From assembly GCF_001942305.1 (NCBI RefSeq), contig NZ_MKKE01000085.1, forward strand, positions 1-64,000: 64,000 nt of DNA, given 5' to 3'. The stretch comes from Saccharomonospora sp. CUA-673 (GTDB lineage: Bacteria > Actinomycetota > Actinomycetes > Mycobacteriales > Pseudonocardiaceae). Shown piece after piece: positions 1 to 8,735 of this stretch (positions within the stretch are counted from its first letter, which is position 1; every line of letters begins with the position of its first letter). Under the pieces are notes generated by a model that made no database searches, was not told where the DNA came from, and worked only from the letters and a program-made list of their open reading frames with translations. The position numbers and the translations under genes were made by a program.

Positions 1-91
1 GCCGGGCGGGAATCCCCCCAAAGCCGAAAAACCCCCCGAAACCGAAAACCCTGGACAACCGAAACCCAAAAACTCCAACCAAACCCTACCC

Positions 92-192
92 TTGGCGCTG
101 CAGCGTGATAACCAAAAAGCGAGGTCGAGGGATGACACGGAACAGCGACACCAGTCGCGTCATCATCCCGGAGACCTGCCCGCCGGCGAGGC
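92..192. repeat. Dispersed structured intergenic module, copy 1
   Basis: This stretch matches 53295-53400 over most of its length. Shared parts, in order, are a CTGCAG-YGTGATAA box, an AAAGCGARGTCGAGGGATGACAC segment broken by few changes, a small hairpin, and a CCCGGAGACCTGCC...GCCGGCGAGGC box. The small hairpin differs in sequence (GCGAC-ACCA-GTCGC here, GGCGGC-AAA-GCCGCC in copy 2) but is kept as a structure. The left arm present in copy 2 is not seen here; it may lie left of the window or be missing. Bases 1-91 hold only a C/A-rich stretch in which I recognise nothing. Confidence 0.75.
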
Positions 193-233
193 ACCCCCAC
201 CCCAAGGTTGCACCCCAACAACCCACCCCGAAA

Positions 234-454
234 CCCCAACAAGGCGACATGAATTGCCAACACAGCACCCCAAACTGCTAACACGGCGACGCAGAATGCA
301 TACACGGCGACGTGAGATTCCAACATGGCGACGCAGAATGCTGACACGCCCGCGCAGAACGCATACACGGCGACGCGAACTGCTAACACGGCGACCTGAG
401 TTGCTAACACGACGCCGCGAAACGCCAACACGGCGACGTGAGGTGCTGACACGG
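234..454. repeat. 21-bp tandem array 1 (about 10.5 units)
   Basis: Degenerate direct repeats of exactly 21 bp with the consensus GCYAACACGGCGACGCRRAT. Unit borders fall at 256, 277, 298, 319, 340, 361, 382, 403 and 424. The last partial unit ends 25 bp from the stop codon of the ECF41 sigma gene on the minus strand. Because 21 is a multiple of three, long arginine-rich shadow reading frames run through it; these are not genes. There are no unique spacers, so it is not a CRISPR array. Confidence 0.85.
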
Positions 455-479
455 GACCGAACCCGCACCCGCGGAGCCC

Positions 480-1450
480 CTAGACCCGCAGGTGCTGCAG
501 TTTCTCGGGGTTGACCTGGTCGTAGATGCCGACGATGAGGCCGTCGCGGAGGGCGACGGTCTGCACGTGCACGTCCATGTCGTGATAGCGGCCGCCGCCG
601 TCCATGGCGGGTATGTGGAAGCCGACGTCGCCGTTGACGAGGACGGGGCGGGCTGCGGCGAAGGCGCCGGGCGGGTAGGTGGTGAGCAGTCCGGCGAAGA
701 AGCGGGCGATCTTGTCGGCGCCGGTCATGATGCGGCGGGTGGTGCGGCCCTTGCCGTCGGAGTCGCCGATGAGCACGACGTCGGGGTGGAGGATCTCGCG
801 ACGGCGTGGACGTCGCCGGTGGCCATGGCGGCGATGAGCGCTTCGAGAACGTGCCGGCGTTCGTCGTGGGTGGTCCGTGGGGGCGGGTCGGCGTCGCGGA
901 CGGCGCGGCGTCCGCGGGAGGCGTGTTGGCGGGCGGTGTCGGTGGTGCAGCCGAGGATGCCGGCGATCTCGGCGAACGGGACGTCGAAGGCGTCGTGGAG
1001 GACGAACGCGACGCGTTGTGGAGGCGGCAGGGTGTCGAGGACGACCATGGCGGCCATGCGCACACCGTCGTCGGCGATGACCGACTCCAACGGGTCCGGG
1101 GGTCCGTGCGAGGTGATGGGTGTGACGATCGGTTCGGGCAGCCACGGTCCGACGTAACGCTCGCGGCGCGTCTGCGCCGACCGCAGCCGGTCGAGGCACA
1201 GCCGGGCGACGACGGTGGTGAGCCAGGCCTGGAGGTCGCGCGGCGCGGAGCCGGCGTCGGTGTCGAGGGCCGCCAGGCGCAGCCACGCCTCCTGCACGGC
1301 GTCCTCGGCGTCGGCGACGGAGCCGGTGAGGCGGTAGCCCACGGCGATCAGGTGTGGCCGGAGGGCGTCGAAGCGTGCGGCGAGCGGGCCGGGGCCCGTG
1401 CCGCCGGTGGCGCCGCGGTCTTCGGACGTCCCCGTCGACGTGTCGGACAT
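480..1450 (-). CDS. ECF41-family RNA polymerase sigma factor (SigJ-like), one frame slip
   Basis: Sigma-70 region 2 lies at about residues 25-95 and region 4 at about 130-185 (FAEIAGILGCTTDTARQHAS). A C-terminal SnoaL-like domain of about 100 residues follows, which in ECF41 factors modulates sigma activity. Signature motifs seen are YVGPWLPEP in the linker, DGGGR, and NPEKL near the end (family NPDKL). The frame breaks near 797: ...ATGDVHAVA continues as EILHPDVVLIGDSDG in another frame, explained by GG read as G. ECF41 genes usually sit beside a carboxymuconolactone decarboxylase or oxidoreductase gene; none is seen here, though the left side is cut off by the window. It is divergent from dnaG, and its 3' end is followed by 21-bp array 1. 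Confidence 0.88.
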
Positions 1451-1490
1451 GCGGTGAGTATGCCCGCTGGGGGGTGTCGGACGCCTGGCC

Positions 1491-1496
1491 TAAGGT
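1491..1496 (+). promoter_or_regulatory. Putative -10 box (TAAGGT) for leaderless dnaG
   Basis: A TANNNT hexamer ends 6 bp before the GTG start of dnaG and no Shine-Dalgarno sequence fits between them. This is the arrangement expected for a leaderless transcript starting at or very near the GTG. Inference from spacing only. Confidence 0.5.
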
Positions 1497-1502
1497 GGAG
1501 AC

Positions 1503-3405
1503 GTGGCGGGACGGATCCGGGACAGCGACATCGCACAGGTGCGCGAGCGCAATCGGATCGACGACGTCGTGGGCGAGTACGTCGCGCTGCGCCGCGCGGG
1601 CGGTGGGGCCTTGAAGGGCCTGTGCCCGTTCCACGAGGAGAAGACGCCGTCGATGAATGTGCGGGCCACGCACGGCACCTTCCACTGCTTCGGCTGTGGT
1701 GAGGGCGGCGACGTCATCAAGTTCATCATGCAGATCGAGCACCTGCCTTTCGTGGAGGCGGTGGAGCGGCTCGCCGACCGCATCGGCCTGCAGCTGACCT
1801 ACGAGGGCGGCGGCCGCGACGTCCGCAGGGAGAACCGCGGCACGCGGTTGCGGCTGGTGGAGGCGCACAAGGCGGCGCAGGCGTTCTACGCCGAGCAGCT
1901 GGCCACGCCCGAGGCGGAGGCGGCCCGCACGTTCCTCAAGGAGCGCGGGTTCGACCAGCCTCGGCGGCGAAGTTCGGCTGCGGGTTCGCGCCCGGCGGCT
2001 GGGACAAGCTCACCAAGCACCTGCTGAACAACGGTTTCGAGCTGGCCGAGCTGTACAAGGCGCAGATCTCGAAGGAGGGCCGCAGCGGGCCGATCGACGG
2101 TTCCACCGGCGGTTGGTGTGGCCGATCAAGGACCGTGGCGGCGACGTCGTCGGTTTCGGCGCGCGCCGGCTGTTCGACGACGACCCCATCCAGGCCAAGT
2201 ACCTCAACACCAGCGAGAGCCCGATCTACAAGAAGTCGCAGGTGCTGTTCGGGCTCGACCTGGCCAAGCGCGAGATCGCCAAGCGGCACCAGGTGGTGGT
2301 CGTCGAGGGCTACACCGACGTGATGGCGATGCACGAGTCGGGCGTGCCGACCGCGGTCGCCTCGTCGGGCACCGCGTTCGGCGAGGAGCACATGCGGGTG
2401 CTGCGCCAGCTGATGATGGACGACGACGCCTTCCGCGGCGAGGTCATCTTCACCTTCGACGGCGATGCGGCCGGGCAGAAGGCGGCGCTGAAGGCGTTCG
2501 AGGGCGATCAGACGTTCGCCGGGCAGACCTACATCGCGATCGCGCCGGACGGCATGGATCCGTGCGAGCTGCGCCTGGCCAAGGGCGACGCCGCGGTGCG
2601 CGACCTGGTGGCGCGGCGCATCCCGCTGTTCGAGTTCGCCGTCCGCAGCCTGCTCGCCGACTACGACCTGGACTCCGTGGACGGTCAGGTGTCGGCGCTG
2701 CAGCGCACCGTTCCGCTCGTGGCGCAGATCAAGGACCGCGCCAAGCGGGACGGCTACGCCACGAAGCTCGCCTGGTGGACCGGGTGGCAGGACGAGGCGA
2801 TGGTGGTGCGCCGGGTCCGCGAGTCCGCGGGGGCCCCGATGAAGGCGAGCGGTCGGCGTCCCGCGCCGCGCGCGGAGGCCGGTTCGGCGGATTCGGCGGA
2901 GCAGCAGGCGATTCCCCGTCCGCACCCCCGCGATCCGGAGCGGGTCGCGCAGCGCGAGGTGCTCAAGGCCGCGTTGCAGGAGCCGGCGTTGGCGGGTCCG
3001 CAGTACGACGCGCTGCCCGAGGACGCCTTCACCCATCCCGGATACGTCGCGGTGCACCGGGCGCTGTTGGCGGCGGGTGGCACGGCGTCGGGCCTGTCGG
3101 GCCCCGGGTTGCTGGAGGCCGCGTCGCGGCACGCCGAGCAGCCGGGGGTGGCGTCGCTGCTGTCGGAGCTGGCGGTGGAGTCGTTCCAGTCGGTGAGTGA
3201 ACCCGACACCCGCTACGTCCAGTCGATGCTCTCGGCCGTGCAGGAGAACCTGGTGGCGCGGCAGATCGGCGAACTGAAGTCGCGGCTCCAGCGACTGTCC
3301 CCTGTGGACGCCGCGGACGAGTACCGGGAGTTGTTCGGTGATCTCGTCGCGTTGGAGGAGTACCGGAAGGCCTTGAAGGAACAGGCGTCGGGCGGGTTCG
3401 AATGA
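1503..3405 (+). CDS. dnaG: DNA primase DnaG, two frame slips
   Basis: Synthesises RNA primers at the replication fork. The N-terminal zinc-binding domain shows LCPFHEEKTPS and HCFGCGEGGD (CHC2 type) at residues 40-65. The catalytic TOPRIM core shows VVVEGYTDVMA and FDGDAAGQKAA, and the C-terminal third is a helicase-binding-type helical region ending near EEYRKALKEQ. The length (about 634 residues) is normal for actinobacterial DnaG. The frame changes near 1960 (GFDQ then SAAKFGCGFAPGGW, a lost G in CAGGCC) and near 2096 (GPID then FHRRLVWPIKD, a lost C). Both are probably sequence errors because the gene is essential. GTG 1503 is chosen because it begins the conserved GRI-(R/P) start region. 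The next gene overlaps its stop by four bases. Confidence 0.95.
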
Positions 3406-3929
3406 TGTTGTCGCGGTGGTGGCGCCGGGTGTCGGGTCCGGCCGTGTCGGACGCATTGCGGGACGCGCTCGCCGAGGGCGAGGACATCGTCGGGGCGGCG
3501 CCCGCGCACGGCGGGCACGTGGCCGTGACTCACCTCGGCCTGTGGCTGCCCGGGGACGCCGGCCCGCGCCGCGTCGGGTGGCACCTGGTGAGCAAGGCCG
3601 CGTGGTCCGACGGGGTGCTCACGGTCGTCGAGGCCGTCGAGGTCGAGGACCTGGACGGTGCGGTGCTGTTGCGGGATCTGCCGCCGGTGCGGTTGGAGGT
3701 GCCGCGGGCGGGCCGGTTGCCCGAGCTCGTGCGCAGGCGCGTCGAGAGTGCCATCCGGGCACGGCATCGCAAGGACCTCGCCGACGGCGGGGGAGTGTGG
3801 TTCGTGCTGCGCAAGGTGCCCGGCACCGACGGCGTGGTGCTGCAGGCCCGGCCGGACACCGGGACCGACGTCGATGCGGTGCGCGCGATGGCGCGGGAGG
3901 CGGCGCAGCTGCTGTCCGGCGATCCGTAA
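3402..3929 (+). CDS. Conserved hypothetical protein downstream of dnaG
   Basis: About 175 residues with no signal peptide or membrane segment. ATG 3402 overlaps the dnaG stop (ATGA), so the two are translationally coupled. The sequence has a mixed alpha/beta character, with a central segment HLVSKAAWSDGVLTVVEA followed by an arginine-rich stretch (ELVRRRVESAIRARHRKDL). Small proteins of this kind commonly follow dnaG in actinobacteria, but I know of no established function. The composition suits a soluble cytoplasmic protein. Confidence 0.75.
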   Translation: MMLSRWWRRVSGPAVSDALRDALAEGEDIVGAAPAHGGHVAVTHLGLWLPGDAGPRRVGWHLVSKAAWSDGVLTVVEAVEVEDLDGAVLLRDLPPVRLEVPRAGRLPELVRRRVESAIRARHRKDLADGGGVWFVLRKVPGTDGVVLQARPDTGTDVDAVRAMAREAAQLLSGDP

Positions 3930-3930
3930 A

Positions 3931-3975
3931 CCGTACGCCTGTACGGCTGTAACCTCTTGCAGTACGCTTGTACGG
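3931..3975 (+). promoter_or_regulatory. Two tandem 16-bp palindromic operators in front of tam
   Basis: Site 1 (3931-3946) is a perfect CCGTAC-GCCT-GTACGG palindrome. Site 2 (3960-3975) is CAGTAC-GCTT-GTACGG, with one mismatched pair. Their left ends are 29 bp apart. A possible -10 box, TAACCT, lies at 3950-3955 between them, and site 2 ends one base before the ATG. The layout suggests a dimeric repressor, perhaps TetR- or MarR-like, clamping the tam promoter. No regulator gene is adjacent. Confidence 0.6.
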
Positions 3976-3976
3976 T

Positions 3977-4741
3977 ATGTGGGATCCGGTGGCGTATCAA
4001 ACATATGGTGACCTGCGGGGACGTCCGTTCCACGAGCTCCTGGCCCGGGTGCCTGTCGAGGCGCCGCGGCGCGTGGTCGACGTCGGCTGCGGTCCGGGAA
4101 CTCTGACGGCGACGCTGCGCGAACGCTGGCCCGGCGCGGAACTGGAGGCCTTCGACTCCTCGTCCGAGATGGTCGAGGCGGCGCGGGCGGCGGGCCTGGC
4201 GGCCGAAGTGGTCGACGCGCGCGAGTGGGTGCCGCGGCCGGACACCGACGTCGTGATCAGCAACGCCACGTTGCAGTGGATCCCGGAGCATCGCGACCTG
4301 TTACGACGCTGGGTGACCGCGCTGCCCGCGGGCGCCTGGTCGGCGATGCAGGTGCCCGGCAATTTCGACGCCCCGTCACACGTGCTCACCCGGCAACTCG
4401 CCGCGAGCGACGAGTGGCGTTCCCGCCTGGGCCCGGGGTTGCTGCGCGGCGCCGAGACGGTGTCCGACCCGGTCGAGTACGCCGAACTGCTGGCCGACGC
4501 GGGATGCGCCGTCGACGCCTGGGAGACGACCTACGTGCACGCGCTGGAGGGCCCCGACGCGGTGCTGAGGTGGATCACCGGTACGGCGCTGCGGCCGATC
4601 CGCGCGGCGCTCGGCGACGACGACTGGGAGGCGTTCCGCGGCGAGCTCGGTGAGCGGCTCGCGGAGGCCTACCCGCGACGGTCGGACGGTACGACATGGC
4701 TGCCGTTCCGCCGCGTCTTCGCCGTCGCCCGAACGCCGTGA
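3977..4741 (+). CDS. tam: Trans-aconitate 2-methyltransferase
   Basis: A SAM-dependent methyltransferase of 254 residues, the usual family length. The start MWDPVAYQTYGDLRGRPF is typical of Tam, and motif I is VVDVGCGPGTLTATL. Further recognisable points are the acidic residue in EAFDSSSEMV, the ISNATLQWIPEH motif, and a C-terminal LPFRRVFAVA. Tam methylates trans-aconitate, which arises from aconitate and inhibits the citric acid cycle. ATG 3977 is preferred to the upstream GTG 3968 because it gives the conserved N-terminus and lies just after the operator. The gene stands alone. Confidence 0.85.
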   Translation: MWDPVAYQTYGDLRGRPFHELLARVPVEAPRRVVDVGCGPGTLTATLRERWPGAELEAFDSSSEMVEAARAAGLAAEVVDAREWVPRPDTDVVISNATLQWIPEHRDLLRRWVTALPAGAWSAMQVPGNFDAPSHVLTRQLAASDEWRSRLGPGLLRGAETVSDPVEYAELLADAGCAVDAWETTYVHALEGPDAVLRWITGTALRPIRAALGDDDWEAFRGELGERLAEAYPRRSDGTTWLPFRRVFAVARTP

Positions 4742-4803
4742 CCAGCCCGTCCGCGGGTCGGTTCGGGCCGGCTCGCACCAGGTGCGAACCGGTTCCGACC
4801 GGC

Positions 4804-5004
4804 TCAGCTCCGAGGCGAACCCTCGAACGGCATGCGCTCGCCGACCTTCTCGCCGAGCTTGGCGCGAGCGACGCCCGCCGCGCCCTGCACGGCCGGATGG
4901 TCGGCCACCTTGCGGTAGGTCCGCACGATCTGCTCGTACCGAGCGTGGCCGGCACGAGCGCCCAGAACGTAGCCGACGGCTGCGCCCAGCAGGAACTTGT
5001 TCAT
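4804..5004 (-). CDS. Small YtxH-like membrane-associated protein
   Basis: A 66-residue protein starting MNKFLLGAAVGYVLGARAG, a short glycine/alanine-rich hydrophobic segment, followed by the ARYEQI motif and an amphipathic helix with PAVQGAAGVARAKLGEKV. This is the pattern of short YtxH-domain proteins, which are common in actinobacteria and of unknown precise function. ATG 5004 is chosen because a GAGGAGG ribosome site lies just upstream and because the hydrophobic segment then starts at the N-terminus. A longer reading frame to 5139 has no support. Confidence 0.7.
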   Translation of the reverse strand: MNKFLLGAAVGYVLGARAGHARYEQIVRTYRKVADHPAVQGAAGVARAKLGEKVGERMPFEGSPRS

Positions 5005-5190
5005 AGCGCCGAGCCTCCTCGTGGCTGTGTCGTTGAAGGGGTCATTCTGCACGGTGCGGCTCGGTGTCGGGCCGGGTACCCGGGGGTAACAGGCAGTGAC
5101 GTGCCGTGGGGACCCCCGTGTCACGGCGCTGCCGGGCATGGTCTACAGTTACTACCCGTCGGACAGCACAGTCCGGAGACAACAGAACAT

Positions 5191-5263
5191 TCCCCCATAG
5201 CTCAACTGGCAGAGCATTCGGCTGTTAACCGGAGGGTTGTTGGTTCGAATCCAACTGGGGGAG
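5191..5263 (+). tRNA. tRNA-Asn (GUU)
   Basis: A 73-nt cloverleaf with acceptor arms TCCCCCA and TGGGGGA and discriminator G, D-arm GCTC...GAGC, anticodon loop CTGTTAA with anticodon GTT, and T-arm GTTGG-TTCGAAT-CCAAC. CCA is not encoded. A terminator with a T-run follows directly. Confidence 0.97.
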
Positions 5264-5267
5264 CATC

Positions 5268-5293
5268 AGCCCAGGCCGTAGGCTGGGTTTTTT
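5268..5293 (+). terminator. Rho-independent terminator after tRNA-Asn
   Basis: A 7-bp stem AGCCCAG/CTGGGTT (one G-T pair) with an 8-nt loop is followed by a run of six T. It starts 4 bp after the tRNA. Confidence 0.85.
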
Positions 5294-5343
5294 GTTACCC
5301 GCTGGCCTGGCCTGATTCTCCGGGAATTCTGCACTTTCGGTCC

Positions 5344-5349
5344 TATACT
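5344..5349 (+). promoter_or_regulatory. Putative -10 box (TATACT) for a leaderless gene
   Basis: TATACT ends 8 bp before the ATG at 5358, and there is no Shine-Dalgarno sequence in between. This is consistent with leaderless transcription. Confidence 0.5.
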
Positions 5350-5357
5350 CGTCGTCG

Positions 5358-5888
5358 ATGAGTGCCACGGATCGCGAGGACCAGTCGGCGCAGGACCTGC
5401 GGGTACGCCGTTGGCCGGACGAGCTGGCGCACGACGAGCTGCGGTTGCAGTGGCAGTTTCTCGACTTCCTGCGCATGACCGCGGTCGGCAAGGTGTCCGG
5501 ACTCGACCGCGCTTCGGCTGCCACCGCGCCCGTCGCCACGTCGCCGAGGCTGACCGCGCTCGGCGTCCTGAAGCACCTCACCGCCGTCGAACGGCACTGG
5601 ATCTCGATCGTCGTCGCCGGTGCCGACCTTCCTTCCCTGTGGCCCGGTGCTCCCGACCCCTCGTGGGATCTATCCGATGTGGACACCCCGCGGTCGGTCA
5701 TTGCCGCCTACCGAAGGGAATGGGGGCTGTCCGCCGCGGCGCTGACGGGTGTGTCACCCGACGATCTCACCGCGGAAGGGCGGCACACCGTTCGCTGGGT
5801 CCTGGCCCACGTCGTCCAGGAGACCGGCCGCCACGTCGGGCACCTCGATCTGCTGCGTGAGTTGGCCGACGGTTCCGTCGGCGAGTGA
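5358..5888 (+). CDS. DinB/DUF664-type four-helix protein
   Basis: 176 residues with the layout of the DinB/DUF664 superfamily. There is a first helix with LQWQFLDFLRMTAVGKVSGL, a histidine in LGVLKHLTAVERHW, and HVVQETGRHVGHLDLLRE near the C-terminus. The three histidines (LKHL, HVVQE, GRHVGH) are where these proteins bind a metal. Relatives include mycothiol- or bacillithiol-dependent S-transferases and maleylpyruvate isomerases. The specific substrate cannot be read from the sequence. It stands alone behind tRNA-Asn. Confidence 0.8.
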   Translation: MSATDREDQSAQDLRVRRWPDELAHDELRLQWQFLDFLRMTAVGKVSGLDRASAATAPVATSPRLTALGVLKHLTAVERHWISIVVAGADLPSLWPGAPDPSWDLSDVDTPRSVIAAYRREWGLSAAALTGVSPDDLTAEGRHTVRWVLAHVVQETGRHVGHLDLLRELADGSVGE

Positions 5889-6003
5889 CACAGAGTGACA
5901 CCGCCCGAGGGGCGGCGCCTCTGCTGTCCGAATTGGACGAATTCGCCGTGGGGCCGCCTCCCGCACGTTTCCGCGGCCCGCTCCAGGGGTACGTGCCCGG
6001 AGC

Positions 6004-6603
6004 ATGGAGGCCGACATCACGATCACTGTCGACGGTGAGCAGCATCGGCTCGTCACGGACACGCGCACCACACTGCTCGACGTCCTGCGCGACCGGCTGG
6101 GCATCTTCTCCCCGAAGAAGGGCTGTGACCACGGCCAGTGCGGCACGTGCACGGTGCTGCTGGACGGCCGGAGGGCCACGACCTGCCTGGCGCTCGCCGT
6201 GGCGCACGACGGCGCTCACGTCACCACCAGCGCGGGGCTGGAGTCCGACGACCGGGGACAGGCGCTGCACCAGGCGTTCCTCGACCACGACGGCTTCCAG
6301 TGCGGCTACTGCACCCCCGGCCAGATCTGTTCCGCCGCGGGGATGCTGGACGAAGCAGAGGCAGGCTGGGCCAGCGCGGTCACCGAGGACGTCCGCACCG
6401 AACCCGAGCTCGACGACGGCGAGATCGCCGAACGCATGAGCGGGAACCTGTGCCGCTGCGGTGCGTACGCAGGCATCGTCACGGCCATCCGCGAGGTCGC
6501 CGGCAGAACCAACGGCCACGCCGGCGCCGACGGCAACCGCGACGGTGGCGGCGACCTCGCGGACGGCGACGGCCAGGTGCACGGAGAGGTGGCGAGCCGA
6601 TGA
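6004..6603 (+). CDS. [2Fe-2S] subunit of a xanthine dehydrogenase-family aldehyde oxidoreductase (PaoA-like)
   Basis: Passes electrons between the molybdenum site and FAD. The N-terminal plant-type ferredoxin cluster is seen in GCDHGQCGTCTVLLDG. The second [2Fe-2S] cluster comes from CGYCTPGQICSAAGML and NLCRCGAYAGI. The length of 199 residues is normal, with an extra glycine/aspartate-rich tail. No Tat signal is seen at the N-terminus, unlike E. coli PaoA, so the complex is probably cytoplasmic. Its stop overlaps the ATG of the large subunit (ATGA). Confidence 0.93.
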   Translation: MEADITITVDGEQHRLVTDTRTTLLDVLRDRLGIFSPKKGCDHGQCGTCTVLLDGRRATTCLALAVAHDGAHVTTSAGLESDDRGQALHQAFLDHDGFQCGYCTPGQICSAAGMLDEAEAGWASAVTEDVRTEPELDDGEIAERMSGNLCRCGAYAGIVTAIREVAGRTNGHAGADGNRDGGGDLADGDGQVHGEVASR

Positions 6604-8693
6604 CCCGCTCGCTCGAACGCACCAACGCGGTCGGCGAGGACACCGCACGGGTCGACGGACGGGCCAAGATCGCCGGCCGCGCACCGTATGCCTACGAGCA
6701 CCCGGTCGACCGGCCCGCGTACGCTCACCCGATCCAGGCCACCATCGCCGTGGGCCGGGTCCGGGGTATGGACAGCGAACGCGCGCTCGCCGTCGAGGGC
6801 GTCCACGCAGTGCTGACCCCGGACAACGCCCCGCGACTGCGTACGGGGCAGGACGCCGAGCTGGAGATCCTGCAGGAACCGGACGTCGCGTTCCGCGGCC
6901 AGCTCATCGGATGCGTGGTCGCCGACACCCCGGAGATCGCGCGGCACGCCGCCGACCTCGTCGAGGTCGACTACGAGCGCCGTGACCACGACGTTTCCTT
7001 CCCCCGCGAATCGTTCGACCTGTACCGGCCCGACGTGGTCAACCCGAGTTACGAGACCGACACCGACGACGGCGACGTCGGCACCGCACTGGCGAGCGCG
7101 GACGTGCGGGTCGAGGGTGAGTACCGGACGGCGCGGAACCACAACAACCCGCTCGAGCCGCACACGACCGTGGCCGTGTGGGACGCCGACGGCCTCACGC
7201 TCCACGACTCCACCCAGGGGGTGCACTCGCTGCGCGAGGTCGTCGCCGGACTGTTCGACCTGGACGAATCGCAGATCCGGGTTCTCGCCCCGTACGTCGG
7301 CGGAGGCTTCGGGTCGAAGGGCACGCCCCACGCCCACGTGGTGCTCGCGGCGCTGGCGGCGAAACGTATGCCCGGCAGGCCGGTGAAGCTCGCCCTCACG
7401 CGCCAGCAGACGTTCACCCTCACCGGATACCGCACCCCCACCGTGCAGCGGGTCGCGCTGGGAGCGGACCGGGACGGCCGGATCGACGCCCTCGCAGTGG
7501 ACGTGGAGGAACAGACCTCCCGGATCAAGGAGTACGCCGAGCAGACCGGAGTTCCGTCCCGCACCATGTACGCCGCGCCGAACCGGCGTACGAGCCACCG
7601 GCTCGCGACGCTGGACGTGCCGGTGCCGTCGTGGATGCGCGCGCCCGGCGTGTGCCCCGGCATGTTCGGCCCCGAGGTCGCGATGGACGAGCTCGCCGAG
7701 CGATGCGGTCTCGACCCGATCGAGCTCCGCCTGCGCAACGAGCCGGACCGCGATCCCGAGACCGGCAAGCCGTACTCGAGCCGCAACCTGGCCGAATGCC
7801 TGCGGGTGGGCGCGCGCCGGTTCGGCTGGGCGTCCCGTCCCGCCGAACCCCGGCAGACGCGGCAGGGGGAGTGGTGGATCGGCACCGGTGTGGCGTCGTC
7901 GACCTACCCGGTGCACCACTCGCCGGGCTCCGCGGCGCGGATCGAACGCGAGACGGACGGGCGCTACCGGGTGAGCATCGGCGCCGTCGACATCGGAACG
8001 GGCGCGTGGACGGTGCTCGGCCAGATCGCGGCCGACGCGCTGGGCGTCCCGTTCGAGGACGTCGTCGTGAGGGTCGGGGACACGAATCTGCCGTTCGCCT
8101 CGGTTGCCGGCGGCTCGTCGGGCACCGCGAACTGGGGATCGGCGGTGGTGGCCGCGGCGCAGGGTTTCCGTGCGCGGTTCGGCGACGACGACCCTCCCGC
8201 CGGGTCCGAGCACACCGAGGTCGCCCCGGAGAATCCCGACACCGAGCGGTTCGCCATGCACGCGTTCGGCGCACAGTTCGCCGAGGTGCACGTCAGTGCC
8301 GACACCGGTGAGGTCCGCGTACCCCGGCTGTTCGGCGTGTTCGCCACGGGTCGGATCGTCAACCCGCGCCTGGCCCGTTCGCAGTTCCTCGGTGGGATGA
8401 CGATGGGCCTGTCGATGGCTCTGCACGAGGACGGCGTCATGGACGAGCGGCTCGGCATGGTGGTCAACCACGACCTCGCCGAGTACCACGTCGCCACCAA
8501 CGCCGACGTGCCTTCGGTGGAGGCCGAGTGGATCGACGAGGACGACCCGCACGTGAACGCCATGGGCACCAAGGGGATCGGCGAGATCGGCATCGTCGGC
8601 ACGGCCGCGGCGATCGCCAACGCCGCCTACCACGCGACCGGGGTGCGCGTGCGCGAGCTGCCTGTCACCGCCGACCGGTTCCTCGCCTCGTGA
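6600..8693 (+). CDS. Molybdenum-binding large subunit of aldehyde oxidoreductase (PaoC/YagR-like)
   Basis: Carries the molybdenum cofactor and oxidises aldehydes or related substrates. It is 697 residues long, close to PaoC and shorter than XdhB-type subunits. The N-terminal hammerhead domain covers about residues 1-150. Cofactor-binding segments include APYVGGGFGSKG and WMRAPGVCPGMFGPEVAMDE. The catalytic base glutamate is in GTKGIGEIGIVG near the C-terminus. Coupled to the [2Fe-2S] gene by a 4-bp overlap. The FAD subunit lies immediately downstream on the opposite strand. The substrate is not predictable. Confidence 0.92.
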   Translation: MTRSLERTNAVGEDTARVDGRAKIAGRAPYAYEHPVDRPAYAHPIQATIAVGRVRGMDSERALAVEGVHAVLTPDNAPRLRTGQDAELEILQEPDVAFRGQLIGCVVADTPEIARHAADLVEVDYERRDHDVSFPRESFDLYRPDVVNPSYETDTDDGDVGTALASADVRVEGEYRTARNHNNPLEPHTTVAVWDADGLTLHDSTQGVHSLREVVAGLFDLDESQIRVLAPYVGGGFGSKGTPHAHVVLAALAAKRMPGRPVKLALTRQQTFTLTGYRTPTVQRVALGADRDGRIDALAVDVEEQTSRIKEYAEQTGVPSRTMYAAPNRRTSHRLATLDVPVPSWMRAPGVCPGMFGPEVAMDELAERCGLDPIELRLRNEPDRDPETGKPYSSRNLAECLRVGARRFGWASRPAEPRQTRQGEWWIGTGVASSTYPVHHSPGSAARIERETDGRYRVSIGAVDIGTGAWTVLGQIAADALGVPFEDVVVRVGDTNLPFASVAGGSSGTANWGSAVVAAAQGFRARFGDDDPPAGSEHTEVAPENPDTERFAMHAFGAQFAEVHVSADTGEVRVPRLFGVFATGRIVNPRLARSQFLGGMTMGLSMALHEDGVMDERLGMVVNHDLAEYHVATNADVPSVEAEWIDEDDPHVNAMGTKGIGEIGIVGTAAAIANAAYHATGVRVRELPVTADRFLAS

Positions 8694-8735
8694 GCAGGGG
8701 AGCAGCACTCGTCGGACGAGTGGCGCCCGTGGCGC

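Noticed and set aside
234-454. CRISPR array
   Set aside because: The repeats are head-to-tail 21-bp units without unique spacers, and no cas genes are in the window.
163-1065. Long arginine/proline-rich reading frames over the left array and the sigma gene
   Set aside because: They are shadows in other frames of the ECF41 gene and of the 21-bp repeats; they have no domain and no ribosome site.
1503-3405. dnaG, infB and pnp as pseudogenes
   Set aside because: They are essential or near essential and each break is a one-base change in a G/C run; sequence error is the simpler explanation.
5041-5190. Riboswitch in the leader of the YtxH-like gene or tRNA
   Set aside because: Only generic G/C-rich pairing is seen, with no known motif.
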